From Vibrio astriarenae (GTDB lineage: Bacteria > Pseudomonadota > Gammaproteobacteria > Enterobacterales > Vibrionaceae): 64,000 nt of DNA. The DNA is taken from contig NZ_CP047475.1 in the NCBI RefSeq assembly GCF_010587385.1, positions 372,001 to 436,000 on the forward strand, written 5' to 3'. Below are positions 20,206 to 30,328 of the stretch, in pieces. A model generated the notes under the pieces. That model worked only from the letters and a program-made list of their open reading frames with translations, was not told where the DNA came from and made no database searches. The first letter of the stretch is position 1. Each line of letters starts with the position of its first letter. Position numbers and translations under genes: made by a program.

Positions 20206-20703
20206 CTATTCACTCTTAGCAGGTGGCTGAAGAACGGTAGATACGCGACCGCCTGTTTGTGCGCCATCAGCGATGAGCTTTTGCTGCGATATTTTGTAAC
20301 GTATCTTATCACCACTAATTTGACTTCCATCTTGAGAAAGCATGGCTCTTTTCAGCATGAGCAACTCGTCCGTTCTCATGTTGTAATTGAGCTCTTCCGC
20401 TTCGCCATAGAGGGTGTTTCCATCATCAGTTAGCTGGGAAAAGGTCGTTAATTGACCGAAAGCTTCAATCTCTTTAATCGCGCCATCGGCAGGGTCGCGT
20501 GTGACAATAATTCTGTCAGCATTGATATTGATGCTGCCTTGCTTCAACTTTACGTCACCAGCAAAGGTCACTTTGTTGCTTTGCATATCAAGCTGTTGGC
20601 TGTCTGAGTCGATGTAGATCGGCTGCTCGCTGTCGGTTGATAAGGCGAGAGCGGGTGCTGATATCATCAAGCAAGCCATAAGACTAAGGTGTGAGAGTTT
20701 CAT
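20206..20703 (-). CDS. lptA: LPS transport periplasmic protein LptA
   Basis: LptA polymerises into the periplasmic beta-jellyroll bridge that carries LPS to LptD/E. The 165-residue protein has a signal peptide (residues 1-20, ending APALA) and an OstA-like domain with IYIDSDSQQLDMQSN and VTFAGDVKLKQGSI. The ATG at 20703 has AAGG before it and gives a normal signal peptide; the ATG seven codons upstream does not. It overlaps the end of lptC by 20 bases. Confidence 0.95.
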   Translation of the reverse strand: MKLSHLSLMACLMISAPALALSTDSEQPIYIDSDSQQLDMQSNKVTFAGDVKLKQGSININADRIIVTRDPADGAIKEIEAFGQLTTFSQLTDDGNTLYGEAEELNYNMRTDELLMLKRAMLSQDGSQISGDKIRYKISQQKLIADGAQTGGRVSTVLQPPAKSE

Positions 20704-21247
20704 ATCTACCTTGCACATGTTCATAGAGAGTGGCGGTGTTGTCTTTGAAGTTACCCTTCATCGCTTGGCCTCGAGTGATAAATTGAGGTCCATTGAGTCT
20801 GACCGTTTGATCAGCCCAAAAATCCCGCGCATCTAGCTGAATATTCAGTTTTTCTGTCGCCATAGTGTCAAAGCTAGAGGTGGGTAGCAAGTTCTTTGCA
20901 ATCACCTTGTCATAGAGAACCAAAACATGGTCTTCATTTAGCTTGGCTCGACGAGCACTAATTTCCCACTCGAGCACTTGACCGTCTTTGTAGATGCGCA
21001 GTACAGGGCTCTCAAAAACGGTATCGCCACTTTTGGCGTAATACTCTAAGTGAGTGGAGGTTATTTCGTAGTTGCGAACACCGTCTTGGGTATAAGCCGT
21101 ATTCGACATGTTCTTTCCGCTAAAGAGCGGCAGTTCTTCATCGGGAGAAACCTGAATGTCGTAACCCTCCTCTTCTTGCAGCAGATAGTAGCCGCAAAAA
21201 AAGATAATCATCACCAGCAGTATGTGCGCTGCTCGAGATAAGGTCAT
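20684..21247 (-). CDS. lptC: LPS export protein LptC
   Basis: LptC is the bitopic inner-membrane link between LptBFG and LptA. The 187-residue protein has one N-terminal membrane helix (about residues 7-24) and a periplasmic OstA-like beta-fold with ISARRAKLNEDHVLVLYDKV. It overlaps kdsC by four bases (ATGA), indicating translational coupling. Confidence 0.94.
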   Translation of the reverse strand: MTLSRAAHILLVMIIFFCGYYLLQEEEGYDIQVSPDEELPLFSGKNMSNTAYTQDGVRNYEITSTHLEYYAKSGDTVFESPVLRIYKDGQVLEWEISARRAKLNEDHVLVLYDKVIAKNLLPTSSFDTMATEKLNIQLDARDFWADQTVRLNGPQFITRGQAMKGNFKDNTATLYEHVQGRYETLTP

Positions 21248-21801
21248 ATGCTCAGTCCTTTATGCTGCTCCAGCTCTCCTTTCGCTTGCAGGATAAGATC
21301 GCTCACCTCACGCACTGCGCCGTGGCCTCCTTTGATCTTAGTAACATAATTGGCACGTTGAACGAGTAGTGGGTGTCCATCGGCGACACAGACTTTCAAA
21401 GCCACACGCTCCATCACAGGCCAGTCAATGAGGTCATCACCAATATACCCAGTATGTTCAGGAGCAATGTCCAGCTTACTGCAAATATCTTGATAGGCTT
21501 TGATTTTGTCATCTTGGCCTTGATAGATAAGCTTGATGCCCAGTGCCGACATGCGGTTCTCAACGATCTTTGATTGGCGGCCTGTTATGATGGCAATTTC
21601 AACGCCTGCGCTCATTAGCGATTTTACACCGTAGCCGTCACGAGTATGAAACGTTTTTAGCTCTTCGCCATCATTGCCCATGTAGACAAGGCCATCAGAA
21701 AAAACGCCGTCTACATCACAGATAAGCAGCTTAATCTGCTTTGCAATAGCAATAATGTCGCTAGACACAGGGCCGTAGAGAGTCTCTATTTGTGTGCTCA
21801 T
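21244..21801 (-). CDS. kdsC: Kdo-8-phosphate phosphatase KdsC
   Basis: KdsC is a HAD-family phosphatase that releases Kdo from Kdo-8-phosphate for the LPS inner core. The 185-residue protein is the small, capless HAD type, with motif I LLICDVDGVFSDG, motif II ITGRQ and motif III IGDDLIDWPVM. Its ATG shares one base with the kdsD stop (TAATG). Confidence 0.96.
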   Translation of the reverse strand: MSTQIETLYGPVSSDIIAIAKQIKLLICDVDGVFSDGLVYMGNDGEELKTFHTRDGYGVKSLMSAGVEIAIITGRQSKIVENRMSALGIKLIYQGQDDKIKAYQDICSKLDIAPEHTGYIGDDLIDWPVMERVALKVCVADGHPLLVQRANYVTKIKGGHGAVREVSDLILQAKGELEQHKGLSI

Positions 21802-22772
21802 TACATCACTCCTGCACGCAGCATATCAAGCATGTTAAGCGCGCCAACCAGCTCGCCATCATCATTACATAATAGCAAACCGTTAATCGATTTCTCCTGC
21901 ATGATATTGACCCCTTCGGCAGCCAGTAGATCTGGCGAGACAGATGTCGGATTGGCAATCATGACTTCACCAATTTGCGTGGTGTGAATGTCGATGCGTT
22001 TATCAAGAATTCGGCGTAGATCACCATCGGTGAAAATACCCGTTAGGCGTTGCTTTTCATCAACCACGGCAGTCATGCCAAGGCCTTTTTGGCTGATTTC
22101 CAGTAGTGCATCTCGAATCAGAGTATCTGCCGTGACTTTGGGCAGCTTGTCGCCTGAGTGCATGATATCCGAGAGTTTAAGCAGAAGCTTTCTTCCTAGT
22201 GCGCCCCCTGGGTGCGACAGAGCAAAGTCTTGTGCTGTAAAGCCGCGAGCTTCGAGAAGAGATACTGCCAATGCATCGCCGAGGACTAAGGTTGCCGTTG
22301 TGCTTGATGTTGGCGCTAGGCCGAGTGGGCAAGCCTCTTGAGGAACCGTAATTTGCAGGTGGATATCAGACAGATTTGCCATTGAAGAACTAGGCTTACC
22401 TGTCATGCTGATGATCTTGTTGTTGAGCCTTTTTAACACAGGGAACAGGCTAAGAATTTCACTTGATTCCCCCGAGTTTGAAATGGCTAACACAATGTCA
22501 CCTGACTCGATCATACCTAGGTCACCATGAGCCGCTTCACCCGGATGAACAAAAAAAGAAGAGGTGCCTGTGCTGGCAAAGCTGGCCGCAATCTTTTTGC
22601 CAATATGCCCAGATTTACCCATTCCCATCACGACAACTTTGCCCTGACAAGAAAGAATCATTTCACAAGCGGCTGTAAAGTCGTCGTTTACGTACTGTTT
22701 GAGGTGCTCGATAGCTTGAAGCTCAATATCAATGACCTTGTTTGCCACTGATTTGTAATCAAATTGAGACAT
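21801..22772 (-). CDS. kdsD: Arabinose-5-phosphate isomerase KdsD
   Basis: KdsD interconverts ribulose-5-phosphate and arabinose-5-phosphate, the first step of Kdo synthesis. The 323-residue protein has an N-terminal SIS domain (VVVMGMGKSGHIGKKIAASF and ISNSGESSEI) followed by two CBS domains (about residues 205-320). The start is chosen at MSQFDYKSV because the family begins there. Two in-frame upstream starts exist at 22787 and 22781, and none has a strong ribosome-binding site. Confidence 0.94.
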   Translation of the reverse strand: MSQFDYKSVANKVIDIELQAIEHLKQYVNDDFTAACEMILSCQGKVVVMGMGKSGHIGKKIAASFASTGTSSFFVHPGEAAHGDLGMIESGDIVLAISNSGESSEILSLFPVLKRLNNKIISMTGKPSSSMANLSDIHLQITVPQEACPLGLAPTSSTTATLVLGDALAVSLLEARGFTAQDFALSHPGGALGRKLLLKLSDIMHSGDKLPKVTADTLIRDALLEISQKGLGMTAVVDEKQRLTGIFTDGDLRRILDKRIDIHTTQIGEVMIANPTSVSPDLLAAEGVNIMQEKSINGLLLCNDDGELVGALNMLDMLRAGVM

Positions 22773-22788
22773 AATATACATTACCAAC

Positions 22789-23754
22789 TTAGGCTGTCAT
22801 GTTCATGATGAGGTAGGCTTGGTAGCCAACAAAAATGAGGAAAAGTACCACACCCTCGGTGCGATTGATGCTGCGTGACTTGCCCAAAGCCATTACGACT
22901 AACAGCAGACTTACCGCGAGCATTACCCAGTAGTCTCTCCCCATCACGAGCTCGCTCACCATAGATGGGTTTAGAAGGCCAGGTATCCCCATTACGGCGA
23001 GGATATTGAAAACGTTGGAGCCGATGATATTACCTACCGCCATATCGTCTTCGCCTTTTATTACGCCGGCCAGTGATGCGGCTAGCTCAGGTAGACTCGT
23101 TCCCACTGCGATGATAGTGAGACCGATAACCAGATCGCTCATACCCATGTAAGTCGCAATAACGACCGCGTTATTGACGAGTGTGTCAGCGGCAAGCGGC
23201 AAGATAATCAAGCCAATCACAACCCACATTGCGGCTTTACCGTTACTGACACCATCCGGGATTTCAGACTCCTGCTCTTCTAGCAGGACATCGCCCTTAG
23301 ATTGCTCTTTTTTGCTAATGTAGAGCATGGTAAGAATAAACAGTGCGAATAGGACAACAAGCAGAATACCTTCACTAAAACCTAGGTAGCCGTCCCAGAC
23401 GATAGCACCACAGATCAGAGTGACAACGATCATCAGTGGCAATTCGCGTTTGAGCACTGCTGAACTGATGGAAAGAGGCTTAATCATCGCAGTAATACCC
23501 AGGATTAAGGCGATGTTGGCAATATTTGAGCCAATCACATTACCGACAGCTGTGTCAGTTTTACCCTCTAAAGCGGCAGTTGCAGAAACCATCATTTCGG
23601 GAGCAGAAGAGCCCATAGCTAAGATTGTCATGCCGATGACTAGCGGTGAAATACCGACATTTCTCGCGAGTGCCGCTGCACCGAAGACTAGCTTGTCTGC
23701 ACTCCAGACTAGAAAAATCAGTCCGAGGACAAGGAAAGCAACTGCTTCAATCAT
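22789..23754 (-). CDS. yrbG: Calcium/sodium antiporter YrbG
   Basis: This 321-residue inner-membrane protein of the CaCA family has about ten membrane helices. Two inverted copies of the ion-binding alpha-repeat are visible: GSSAPEMMVS followed by AVGNVIGSNIANI, and GTSLPELAAS followed by AVGNIIGSNVFNI. A charged cytoplasmic loop, rich in K and E, separates the halves. It is the first gene of the Kdo/Lpt/rpoN run, and its 191-base upstream region is shared with the divergent mlaF. Confidence 0.93.
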   Translation of the reverse strand: MIEAVAFLVLGLIFLVWSADKLVFGAAALARNVGISPLVIGMTILAMGSSAPEMMVSATAALEGKTDTAVGNVIGSNIANIALILGITAMIKPLSISSAVLKRELPLMIVVTLICGAIVWDGYLGFSEGILLVVLFALFILTMLYISKKEQSKGDVLLEEQESEIPDGVSNGKAAMWVVIGLIILPLAADTLVNNAVVIATYMGMSDLVIGLTIIAVGTSLPELAASLAGVIKGEDDMAVGNIIGSNVFNILAVMGIPGLLNPSMVSELVMGRDYWVMLAVSLLLVVMALGKSRSINRTEGVVLFLIFVGYQAYLIMNMTA

Positions 23755-23945
23755 GATGTTCCCTAAGTTTTTAAAATAATAACGCCTAATTTTGAACGTT
23801 TGTCGGGCAAAAGTGAAGCAACCGCGTCAATTAATTTCTGATTCACTCAGCTTATGTAAATCATTGAATAGTCGAGAGGCTAAATATAAAAAAAGGGTTT
23901 ATGCTACAAACATGAGTTCGCAAAACAGGGAACGGTTAGGCTCAT

Positions 23946-24743
23946 ATGAGTGATAAATCTTATATCTCGGTTGATAACATGACCTTTTATCGTGGTGAGC
24001 GAGTGATTTTTGATCGGCTCAACCTCGATATCGAACGAGGAAAAATTACTGCCATACTCGGTCCTTCAGGTATTGGCAAAACCACACTTCTTAAGCTGAT
24101 TGGCGGTCAGTTACTGCCAGATAGTGGTCGAGTTGTTGTTGAGGGACACGACTTGTCTGAGCTCAATCGTCGAGCCCTGTATCGGCTGCGGGGAAAAATG
24201 GGAATGCTGTTTCAGTCAGGGGCTCTATTCACCGACTTATCCGTTTTTGACAATGTGGCCTTTCCTATTCGAGAGCATACCCAGCTTGATGAGAAACTGA
24301 TTCACACCCTAACGCTGCTCAAGCTTGAGGCGGTGGGGTTACGAGGCGCGGCAGAGCTGATGCCGAGTGAGCTTTCGGGTGGGATGGCTCGGCGTGTCGC
24401 GCTTGCCCGCGCGATCGCCCTTGACCCGGATATCGTAATGTATGACGAGCCGTTTGTTGGTCAAGACCCCATGACGAAAGGCGTGCTGGTTGAGCTGATC
24501 GCCAAGCTAAATCGTACGTTAGGGATTACTAGCATCGTTGTGTCACATGATGTGCCGGAAGTGTTTGAAATTGCAGACTATGCTTACATTCTGGCGGACT
24601 GCAAAATTATAGCGCAAGGTACCCCAAAGGCATTGATCGACAGCGTTGATGAGAAAGTCCGTCAGTTTTTGGATGGGGCGGCGGATGGGCCAGTTCCATT
24701 TGCTTATCCTGCGCCACCGATTGAGCAGGGGTTATTTTTATGA
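23946..24743 (+). CDS. mlaF: Phospholipid ABC transporter ATP-binding protein MlaF
   Basis: MlaF is the ATPase of the inner-membrane MlaFEDB complex, which keeps phospholipids out of the outer leaflet of the outer membrane. The 265-residue protein has a Walker [10 protein letters not shown], the signature [15 protein letters not shown], the Walker [14 protein letters not shown] and the switch His in VVSHDVPEV. It overlaps mlaE by four bases and leads the operon mlaFEDCB-ibaG-murA. Confidence 0.96.
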   Translation: MSDKSYISVDNMTFYRGERVIFDRLNLDIERGKITAILGPSGIGKTTLLKLIGGQLLPDSGRVVVEGHDLSELNRRALYRLRGKMGMLFQSGALFTDLSVFDNVAFPIREHTQLDEKLIHTLTLLKLEAVGLRGAAELMPSELSGGMARRVALARAIALDPDIVMYDEPFVGQDPMTKGVLVELIAKLNRTLGITSIVVSHDVPEVFEIADYAYILADCKIIAQGTPKALIDSVDEKVRQFLDGAADGPVPFAYPAPPIEQGLFL

Positions 24744-25531
24744 GGCGATGGTTGTGGGTGTCAGTTGAGCATATAGGTAATAGCACCATGCATGTGGTGC
24801 AGACACTTGGCCGTTCTATGTTGATGTTACTGCAGGTGCTATTTGCCAAGCCTCAGTTTATGAAGAGCTTCCCTCTTGTCGTTAAACAGTGTTACGCACT
24901 CGGTGTGCAATCTCTCGCCATTATTGTGGTCTCAGGTGCTTTTATTGGCATGGTGTTGAGCCTTCAGGGCTACGTAGTGCTGGTGGACTATGGCGCAGAG
25001 ACCAACCTTGGCCAGATGGTGGCCCTTTCCCTACTGCGAGAGCTTGGTCCCGTGGTGACTGCGCTGCTTTTTGCTGGCAGAGCGGGCTCTGCATTGACGG
25101 CAGAAATCGGCTTGATGAAGGCGACCGAGCAGCTATCAAGCATGGAGATGATGGCGGTCGACCCTCTTAGAAGGGTCATCGCGCCTCGTTTTTGGGCTGG
25201 AGTGATAGTGATGCCGATGCTTGCTGCCATTTTTATCGTGGTGGGTATATGGGGCGGAGAAGTCGTCGGTGTCGATTGGAAGGGTATCGATCGAGGCAGT
25301 TTTTGGGCGGCGATGCAGTCCTCGGTGCAGTTGAGCTATGACATCGGTAATGGGCTGATTAAATCTGTGGTGTTTGCTTTTGCTGTCACCTGGATTGCTC
25401 TGTTTAATGGTTACGACTGTGTTCCAACCTCTGAGGGGATTAGCCAAGCGACAACAAAAACGGTGGTGAACGCCTCTTTATTGGTTCTCGGTCTAGACTT
25501 TGTATTGACGGCTTTAATGTTTGGTAATTGA
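24740..25531 (+). CDS. mlaE: Phospholipid ABC transporter permease MlaE
   Basis: MlaE is the membrane subunit of the Mla transporter. The 263-residue protein has an amphipathic N-terminal elbow helix and five membrane segments, with the family motifs [17 protein letters not shown] and [18 protein letters not shown]. The ATG overlaps the mlaF stop. Confidence 0.95.
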   Translation: MRRWLWVSVEHIGNSTMHVVQTLGRSMLMLLQVLFAKPQFMKSFPLVVKQCYALGVQSLAIIVVSGAFIGMVLSLQGYVVLVDYGAETNLGQMVALSLLRELGPVVTALLFAGRAGSALTAEIGLMKATEQLSSMEMMAVDPLRRVIAPRFWAGVIVMPMLAAIFIVVGIWGGEVVGVDWKGIDRGSFWAAMQSSVQLSYDIGNGLIKSVVFAFAVTWIALFNGYDCVPTSEGISQATTKTVVNASLLVLGLDFVLTALMFGN

Positions 25532-25535
25532 TGTT

Positions 25536-26012
25536 ATGAGAAATACAAGAAAAACAGAGTTCGCAGTGGGGTGCTTTGTCATCGCAGCCGTTGTGGCAAT
25601 TTTAGTATTAATCTTTCAAATCGCTGACGTAAAGAGTATCGGAAGGGCGGATACTTACGCGCTGAAAGCCAAGTTTGACAATATAGGCAGCTTGCGGGTA
25701 CGCGCACCCGTCAAAGTGGGCGGTGTAGTGATTGGTCGTATTACTGCGATAGATTTAGACCCAGCCAACTTAACACCTGTCGTGACCATGGCGATTGATC
25801 AGCGTTATGACCAGTTTCCAGATACCTCCAGTGTACAGGTACTGACATCAGGGCTTATTGGTGAGCAATACCTAAGCCTCGTGCCGGGGTTTGTTTTCGA
25901 TGATGAAGAGATGCTGGTTGATGGTGATCTTATTGAAGACACGAAATCGGCTTTAGTGCTGGAAGATTTGATTGGCCAAATGATCTATCGCGTTGGCGGT
26001 GATGAGTCGTAG
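25536..26012 (+). CDS. mlaD: Outer membrane lipid asymmetry protein MlaD (MCE domain)
   Basis: MlaD is a single-pass protein whose MCE domains form a hexameric ring with a hydrophobic pore through which lipids pass. The 158-residue protein has an N-terminal membrane helix (about residues 11-30) and an MCE domain with LKAKFDNIGSLRVRAPVKVG and LTSGLIGEQYLSL. The ATG at 25536 is four bases after mlaE; the in-frame start at 25521 would overlap it. Confidence 0.95.
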   Translation: MRNTRKTEFAVGCFVIAAVVAILVLIFQIADVKSIGRADTYALKAKFDNIGSLRVRAPVKVGGVVIGRITAIDLDPANLTPVVTMAIDQRYDQFPDTSSVQVLTSGLIGEQYLSLVPGFVFDDEEMLVDGDLIEDTKSALVLEDLIGQMIYRVGGDES

Positions 26013-26023
26013 AGGGGATTAAG

Positions 26024-26650
26024 ATGAAAAGAGTAATCACGTTGATGCTGTTTCTGTTGGCTTTTGCCACACAAGCCCAAGACGTGGATCGTAAAGATCC
26101 CTATCAAATGATAGTGACCGTCGCTGACAAGTCTTTTGAGCGACTTCGTCAGGACCAGTCCTTGATAGAGCAAGACCCAAATCATCTCAAGACGGTAGTG
26201 GAAGAAGAGCTGTTGCCTTACGTCAATTATCGCTACAGCGCACTTAAGCTATTGGGTTCAGAGGTGAAGAAAAACCCTCGTGAGGATGTGTTGGCGTTCA
26301 TTGAGGCATTTAAAGACTATATGGTGACGTCATACGCTCAGATTCTCACTCAATACTCTGAACAACAGGTACAGTTTGGTGCGCCACCCCAAGTGGCGGA
26401 GTCGGACAGAATTACTGGGGTGAAAGTGACTATTTTAGATGCACCAAATCCCAATATTTTACTCGAGTTTAAGCTTCGTAAAGAGAAGAGTGGTGACTGG
26501 GCGGCATTTGATATCATCGCTGAAGGTGTGAGCTTATTATCGAGCAAACAGTCTGAGTGGCTGGGGGAAGTGCGTCGTCAGGGGCTACCTGCGGTGACTA
26601 AAGAGTTGGCTCGACAGGCTCAATTGCCTGTACAAAAAGCAGCAAACTAG
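26024..26650 (+). CDS. mlaC: Periplasmic phospholipid-binding protein MlaC
   Basis: MlaC shuttles phospholipids across the periplasm between the MlaA-porin complex and MlaFEDB. The 208-residue protein has a signal peptide (residues 1-18, ending ATQA) and the Ttg2D/MlaC fold with YVNYRYSALKLLGSEVKK. It starts 11 bases after mlaD, with GGGGATTAAG just before the ATG. mlaA is not in this window. Confidence 0.95.
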   Translation: MKRVITLMLFLLAFATQAQDVDRKDPYQMIVTVADKSFERLRQDQSLIEQDPNHLKTVVEEELLPYVNYRYSALKLLGSEVKKNPREDVLAFIEAFKDYMVTSYAQILTQYSEQQVQFGAPPQVAESDRITGVKVTILDAPNPNILLEFKLRKEKSGDWAAFDIIAEGVSLLSSKQSEWLGEVRRQGLPAVTKELARQAQLPVQKAAN

Positions 26651-26652
26651 TC

Positions 26653-26952
26653 ATGAGTAACTGGTCGATTGACGCTGGTGTTATTTGCTTTAGTGGAGTG
26701 CTCGATCGCTTCACTGTGCCGGATTTGTGGGCATCCCTTTCATCTTGGAAGCCAACAGAAAAAGGCTACTTGGTTGATCTTAGTCGAGTAGAGCGGGTAG
26801 ATTCAGCCGGGATGGTGATGTTAATCCACTTATTAGAGCATGCAAAAACGGAAAATTGCCATATAATGCTCTCCTTTGTGCCAAAAGACTTAGGCACACT
26901 CTTTCGCTTGAGCAATGTGGATAAATTGCTCGCGAAACACATACAGAATTAG
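26653..26952 (+). CDS. mlaB: STAS-domain subunit MlaB
   Basis: MlaB is the small cytoplasmic STAS protein that stabilises MlaF and is needed for its ATPase activity. The 99-residue protein has the STAS core VDLSRVERVDSAGMVMLIHLL near residue 40-60 (written here in part: DSAGMVML). It starts two bases after mlaC. Confidence 0.93.
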   Translation: MSNWSIDAGVICFSGVLDRFTVPDLWASLSSWKPTEKGYLVDLSRVERVDSAGMVMLIHLLEHAKTENCHIMLSFVPKDLGTLFRLSNVDKLLAKHIQN

Positions 26953-26967
26953 ATTTAGAGGTGAATT

Positions 26968-28514
<1,547 letters not shown>

Positions 28515-28526
28515 TTCTTGATGTTA

Positions 28527-28551
28527 GAAGCCGAAACTCTGTTTCGGCTTC
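28527..28551 (+). terminator. Terminator after murA
   Basis: A perfect 11-bp stem (28527-28537 with 28541-28551, loop TCT) is followed by a T-rich but interrupted stretch (TTCGTGTTGT). It ends the mla-murA operon, probably incompletely, as the next gene starts only 24 bases on. Confidence 0.75.
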
Positions 28552-28575
28552 TTCGTGTTGTACCTGGAGAGAATA

Positions 28576-29322
28576 ATGGTAGCACTATTTCGTATTTTCG
28601 CCGTCGCTGTGTTTGCGGTTGTGATGTTTGTCTTTGGCTGTGGATACTGCTTACTGAGCCCACGCAATCCAAAGAATGTGTTTAATGTGGGTCGCCTATT
28701 TAACAAAATGGCACCTATCTTCGGTTTTAAACTAGAGCTACGTATTCCAGAAGATGCTTATACTCGTGGGCAGCACATCTACGTGGCTAACCACCAGAAC
28801 AACTGGGATATGTTTACCGTGTCTTCAGCGGTGACGCCAAAAGTCGTGACGGTAGGTAAAAAGAGCATTGCTTGGATGCCTCTATTTGGTCAACTTTACT
28901 GGCTGAGTGGCAATATTCTTATTGACCGCGCCAATCGCTCTAAAGCGGTAGGCACGATTGATCAGGTGATCAATAAGATGAAGAGTAGTGACGTTTCTGT
29001 GTGGATGTTCCCAGAAGGAACTCGCTCTCGTGGTCGTGGTTTGCTGTCATTTAAAACCGGTGCTTTCCATGCTGCGATCGGAGCCGAGCTGCCTATTATT
29101 CCTATTGTATGTAGCTCGACTGACGGTATTAAGCTTAATCGCTGGAACAATGGGCATGTGATCGTCGAAATGCTACCACCGATTAGCTCTGAGGGCTACG
29201 ACAAGGGCGAGGTACGCAAGCTTGCTGAGGTGTGCCGCAATGAGATGGAAACTAAGCTCAATGCGCTGAATGAAGAAGTCGCACAGCGAAATAAAGCTGA
29301 AGGTATTGAAGCAAAAGCTTAA
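28576..29322 (+). CDS. plsC: 1-acyl-sn-glycerol-3-phosphate acyltransferase (PlsC family)
   Basis: This enzyme adds the second acyl chain to lysophosphatidic acid at the inner membrane. The 248-residue protein has an N-terminal membrane segment (about residues 5-30), the catalytic NHQNNWD (HX4D) and the substrate motif FPEGTRSRG. GGAGAG lies five bases before the ATG at 28576; a TTG seven codons earlier is less likely. It has no gene partner on the same strand beyond murA. Vibrios can carry more than one PlsC paralogue, so the exact symbol is less certain than the family. Confidence 0.9.
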   Translation: MVALFRIFAVAVFAVVMFVFGCGYCLLSPRNPKNVFNVGRLFNKMAPIFGFKLELRIPEDAYTRGQHIYVANHQNNWDMFTVSSAVTPKVVTVGKKSIAWMPLFGQLYWLSGNILIDRANRSKAVGTIDQVINKMKSSDVSVWMFPEGTRSRGRGLLSFKTGAFHAAIGAELPIIPIVCSSTDGIKLNRWNNGHVIVEMLPPISSEGYDKGEVRKLAEVCRNEMETKLNALNEEVAQRNKAEGIEAKA

Positions 29323-29345
29323 CGCGAACAGCACAAGTTGATAAG

Positions 29346-29385
29346 AAAGGCAGGAGTACTGGCAAGTGCTTCTGTCTTTTTTTTT
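29346..29385 (+). terminator. Terminator after plsC
   Basis: A 15-bp stem with a few G-T pairs (29346-29360 with 29365-29379, loop GGCA) runs into nine T's (29377-29385). Confidence 0.9.
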
Positions 29386-29445
29386 GCCTGGATTACGAGT
29401 AAAGGGAAGAGGTTGAGCAGGGAATAATTATTGAGGGATTTTAGG

Positions 29446-29477
29446 CGAAAAAAAACCGCATCTAAAGATGCGGTTTT
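29446..29477 (-). terminator. Second terminator beyond tRNA array 1
   Basis: An 11-bp stem (29452-29462 with 29467-29477) is followed on the minus strand by a run of T's. It lies beyond the broken tRNA fragment and is a near copy of the terminator at 29559-29590. Confidence 0.85.
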
Positions 29478-29485
29478 CTTAAAAG

Positions 29486-29509
29486 TGGCTCCCCCTGCGG
29501 GACCCGAAC
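29486..29509 (-). pseudogene. tRNA-Asn 3' fragment
   Basis: These 24 bases match the 3' end of the intact tRNA-Asn genes (CCA, discriminator, acceptor 3' strand and T-loop side) with one change at 29504. The rest of the tRNA is missing and is replaced by the array-tail sequence, so no cloverleaf can form. It lies between two copies of the array terminator, where it marks a past recombination inside the array. Confidence 0.75.
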
Positions 29510-29516
29510 GGGCCGG

Positions 29517-29574
29517 CCATCCGGATGCGACATATTCACCGTTCACAGATTCCAGACGAAAAAAAACCGCATCT
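29517..29574 (-). repeat. tRNA array tail repeat, copy 1
   Basis: A 58-base stretch is identical to 32284-32340 and the base after it. The similarity continues, with only a few changes, through the terminator and the tRNA-Asn gene (29517-29672 against 32284-32439). It is the shared 3' end of the two tRNA arrays. Confidence 0.85.
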
Positions 29575-29590
29575 AAAGATACGGTTTTCT
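29559..29590 (-). terminator. Terminator of tRNA array 1
   Basis: A stem with one C-A mismatch (29563-29573 with 29578-29588, loop TAAA) is followed on the minus strand by eight T's, just beyond the last tRNA-Asn of the array. Confidence 0.8.
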
Positions 29591-29596
29591 TAAAAA

Positions 29597-29672
29597 TGGC
29601 TCCCCCTGCGGGACTCGAACCTGCGACATACGGATTAACAGTCCGCCGTTCTACCAACTGAACTAAGGGGGA
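29597..29672 (-). tRNA. tRNA-Asn(GTT)
   Basis: This 76-base gene has encoded CCA (29597-29599), a seven-base acceptor pairing TCCCCCT with AGGGGGA, and anticodon GTT at 29637-29639. It is the last gene of array 1 in the direction of transcription. Confidence 0.97.
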
Positions 29673-29680
29673 ACAAAGAA

Positions 29681-29756
<76 letters not shown>

Positions 29757-29807
29757 ACGCTTTATCTTTTTAAATATAGAACAGCTAAAAAGCTATTCGT
29801 TGTAAAA

Positions 29808-29883
29808 TGGCTCCCCCTGCGGGACTCGAACCTGCGACATACGGATTAACAGTCCGCCGTTCTACCAACTGAACTAAGGGGGA
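29808..29883 (-). tRNA. tRNA-Asn(GTT)
   Basis: The sequence matches the tRNA-Asn at 29597-29672. It belongs to the upstream copy of the Thr-Asn pair, which repeats with a 211-base period. Confidence 0.97.
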
Positions 29884-29891
29884 ACAAAGAA

Positions 29892-29967
<76 letters not shown>

Positions 29968-30021
29968 ACACTATATTCTTTTACTCACTGTTCGTGCTAA
30001 GCACCAACAACTAAGAAATTG

Positions 30022-30097
30022 TGGTGCCCGGAGGCGGAATCGAACCACCGACACGAGGATTTTCAATCCTCTGCTCTACCGACTGAGCTATCCGGGC
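30022..30097 (-). tRNA. tRNA-Phe(GAA), GCCCGGA type
   Basis: This 76-base gene has acceptor GCCCGGA paired with TCCGGGC, anticodon GAA and encoded CCA. It is the first gene of array 1, next to a consensus-like promoter. Confidence 0.97.
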
Positions 30098-30107
30098 GAC
30101 GAGGTGT

Positions 30108-30136
30108 ATTAAACGGTTTTTCGACTTTTAGGTCAA
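30108..30136 (-). promoter_or_regulatory. Sigma-70 promoter of tRNA array 1
   Basis: On the minus strand, TTGACC (30131-30136), a 17-base spacer and TTTAAT (30108-30113) lead into a short G/C-containing discriminator and the tRNA-Phe 5' end at 30097. The discriminator suggests stringent control, as for other stable-RNA promoters. Confidence 0.8.
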
Positions 30137-30274
30137 CACTAAAATACAAAAAAAATACTGTTTGATGGTTTTCTATACTCGAAGAGCTATTTTTGCCACT
30201 TTAAATCACTCATTACAGTGCTTGTATGGCTTAGATAGTGGTTGATGTTCATTCAATTTAAATTTAATCGATAA

Positions 30275-30300
30275 AAAAGCACGCAAAAATGCGTGCTTTT
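30275..30300 (-). terminator. Terminator of the chemoreceptor gene
   Basis: A 10-bp stem (30275-30284 with 30291-30300) is flanked by A's that give a U-tract on the minus strand. It lies just downstream of the chemoreceptor stop. Confidence 0.85.
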
Positions 30301-30328
30301 AGTGACTATTATTTACGGGGGAGAGCCG

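Noticed and set aside
14620..23754. mgtE control by a Mg-sensing riboswitch.
   Set aside because: Only 62 bases separate npr and mgtE and no structured leader is visible.
28555..28575. Longer N-terminus of the PlsC-family gene from a TTG start.
   Set aside because: The start would overlap the murA terminator tail and the ATG at 28576 has a better-spaced GGAGAG.
29319..29657. Reading frames of about 60-110 codons over the tRNA arrays, including near-identical copies at 32236-32523 and 32666-32848.
   Set aside because: They are translations of tRNA genes and terminators; their similarity reflects the tRNA duplication, not a protein family.
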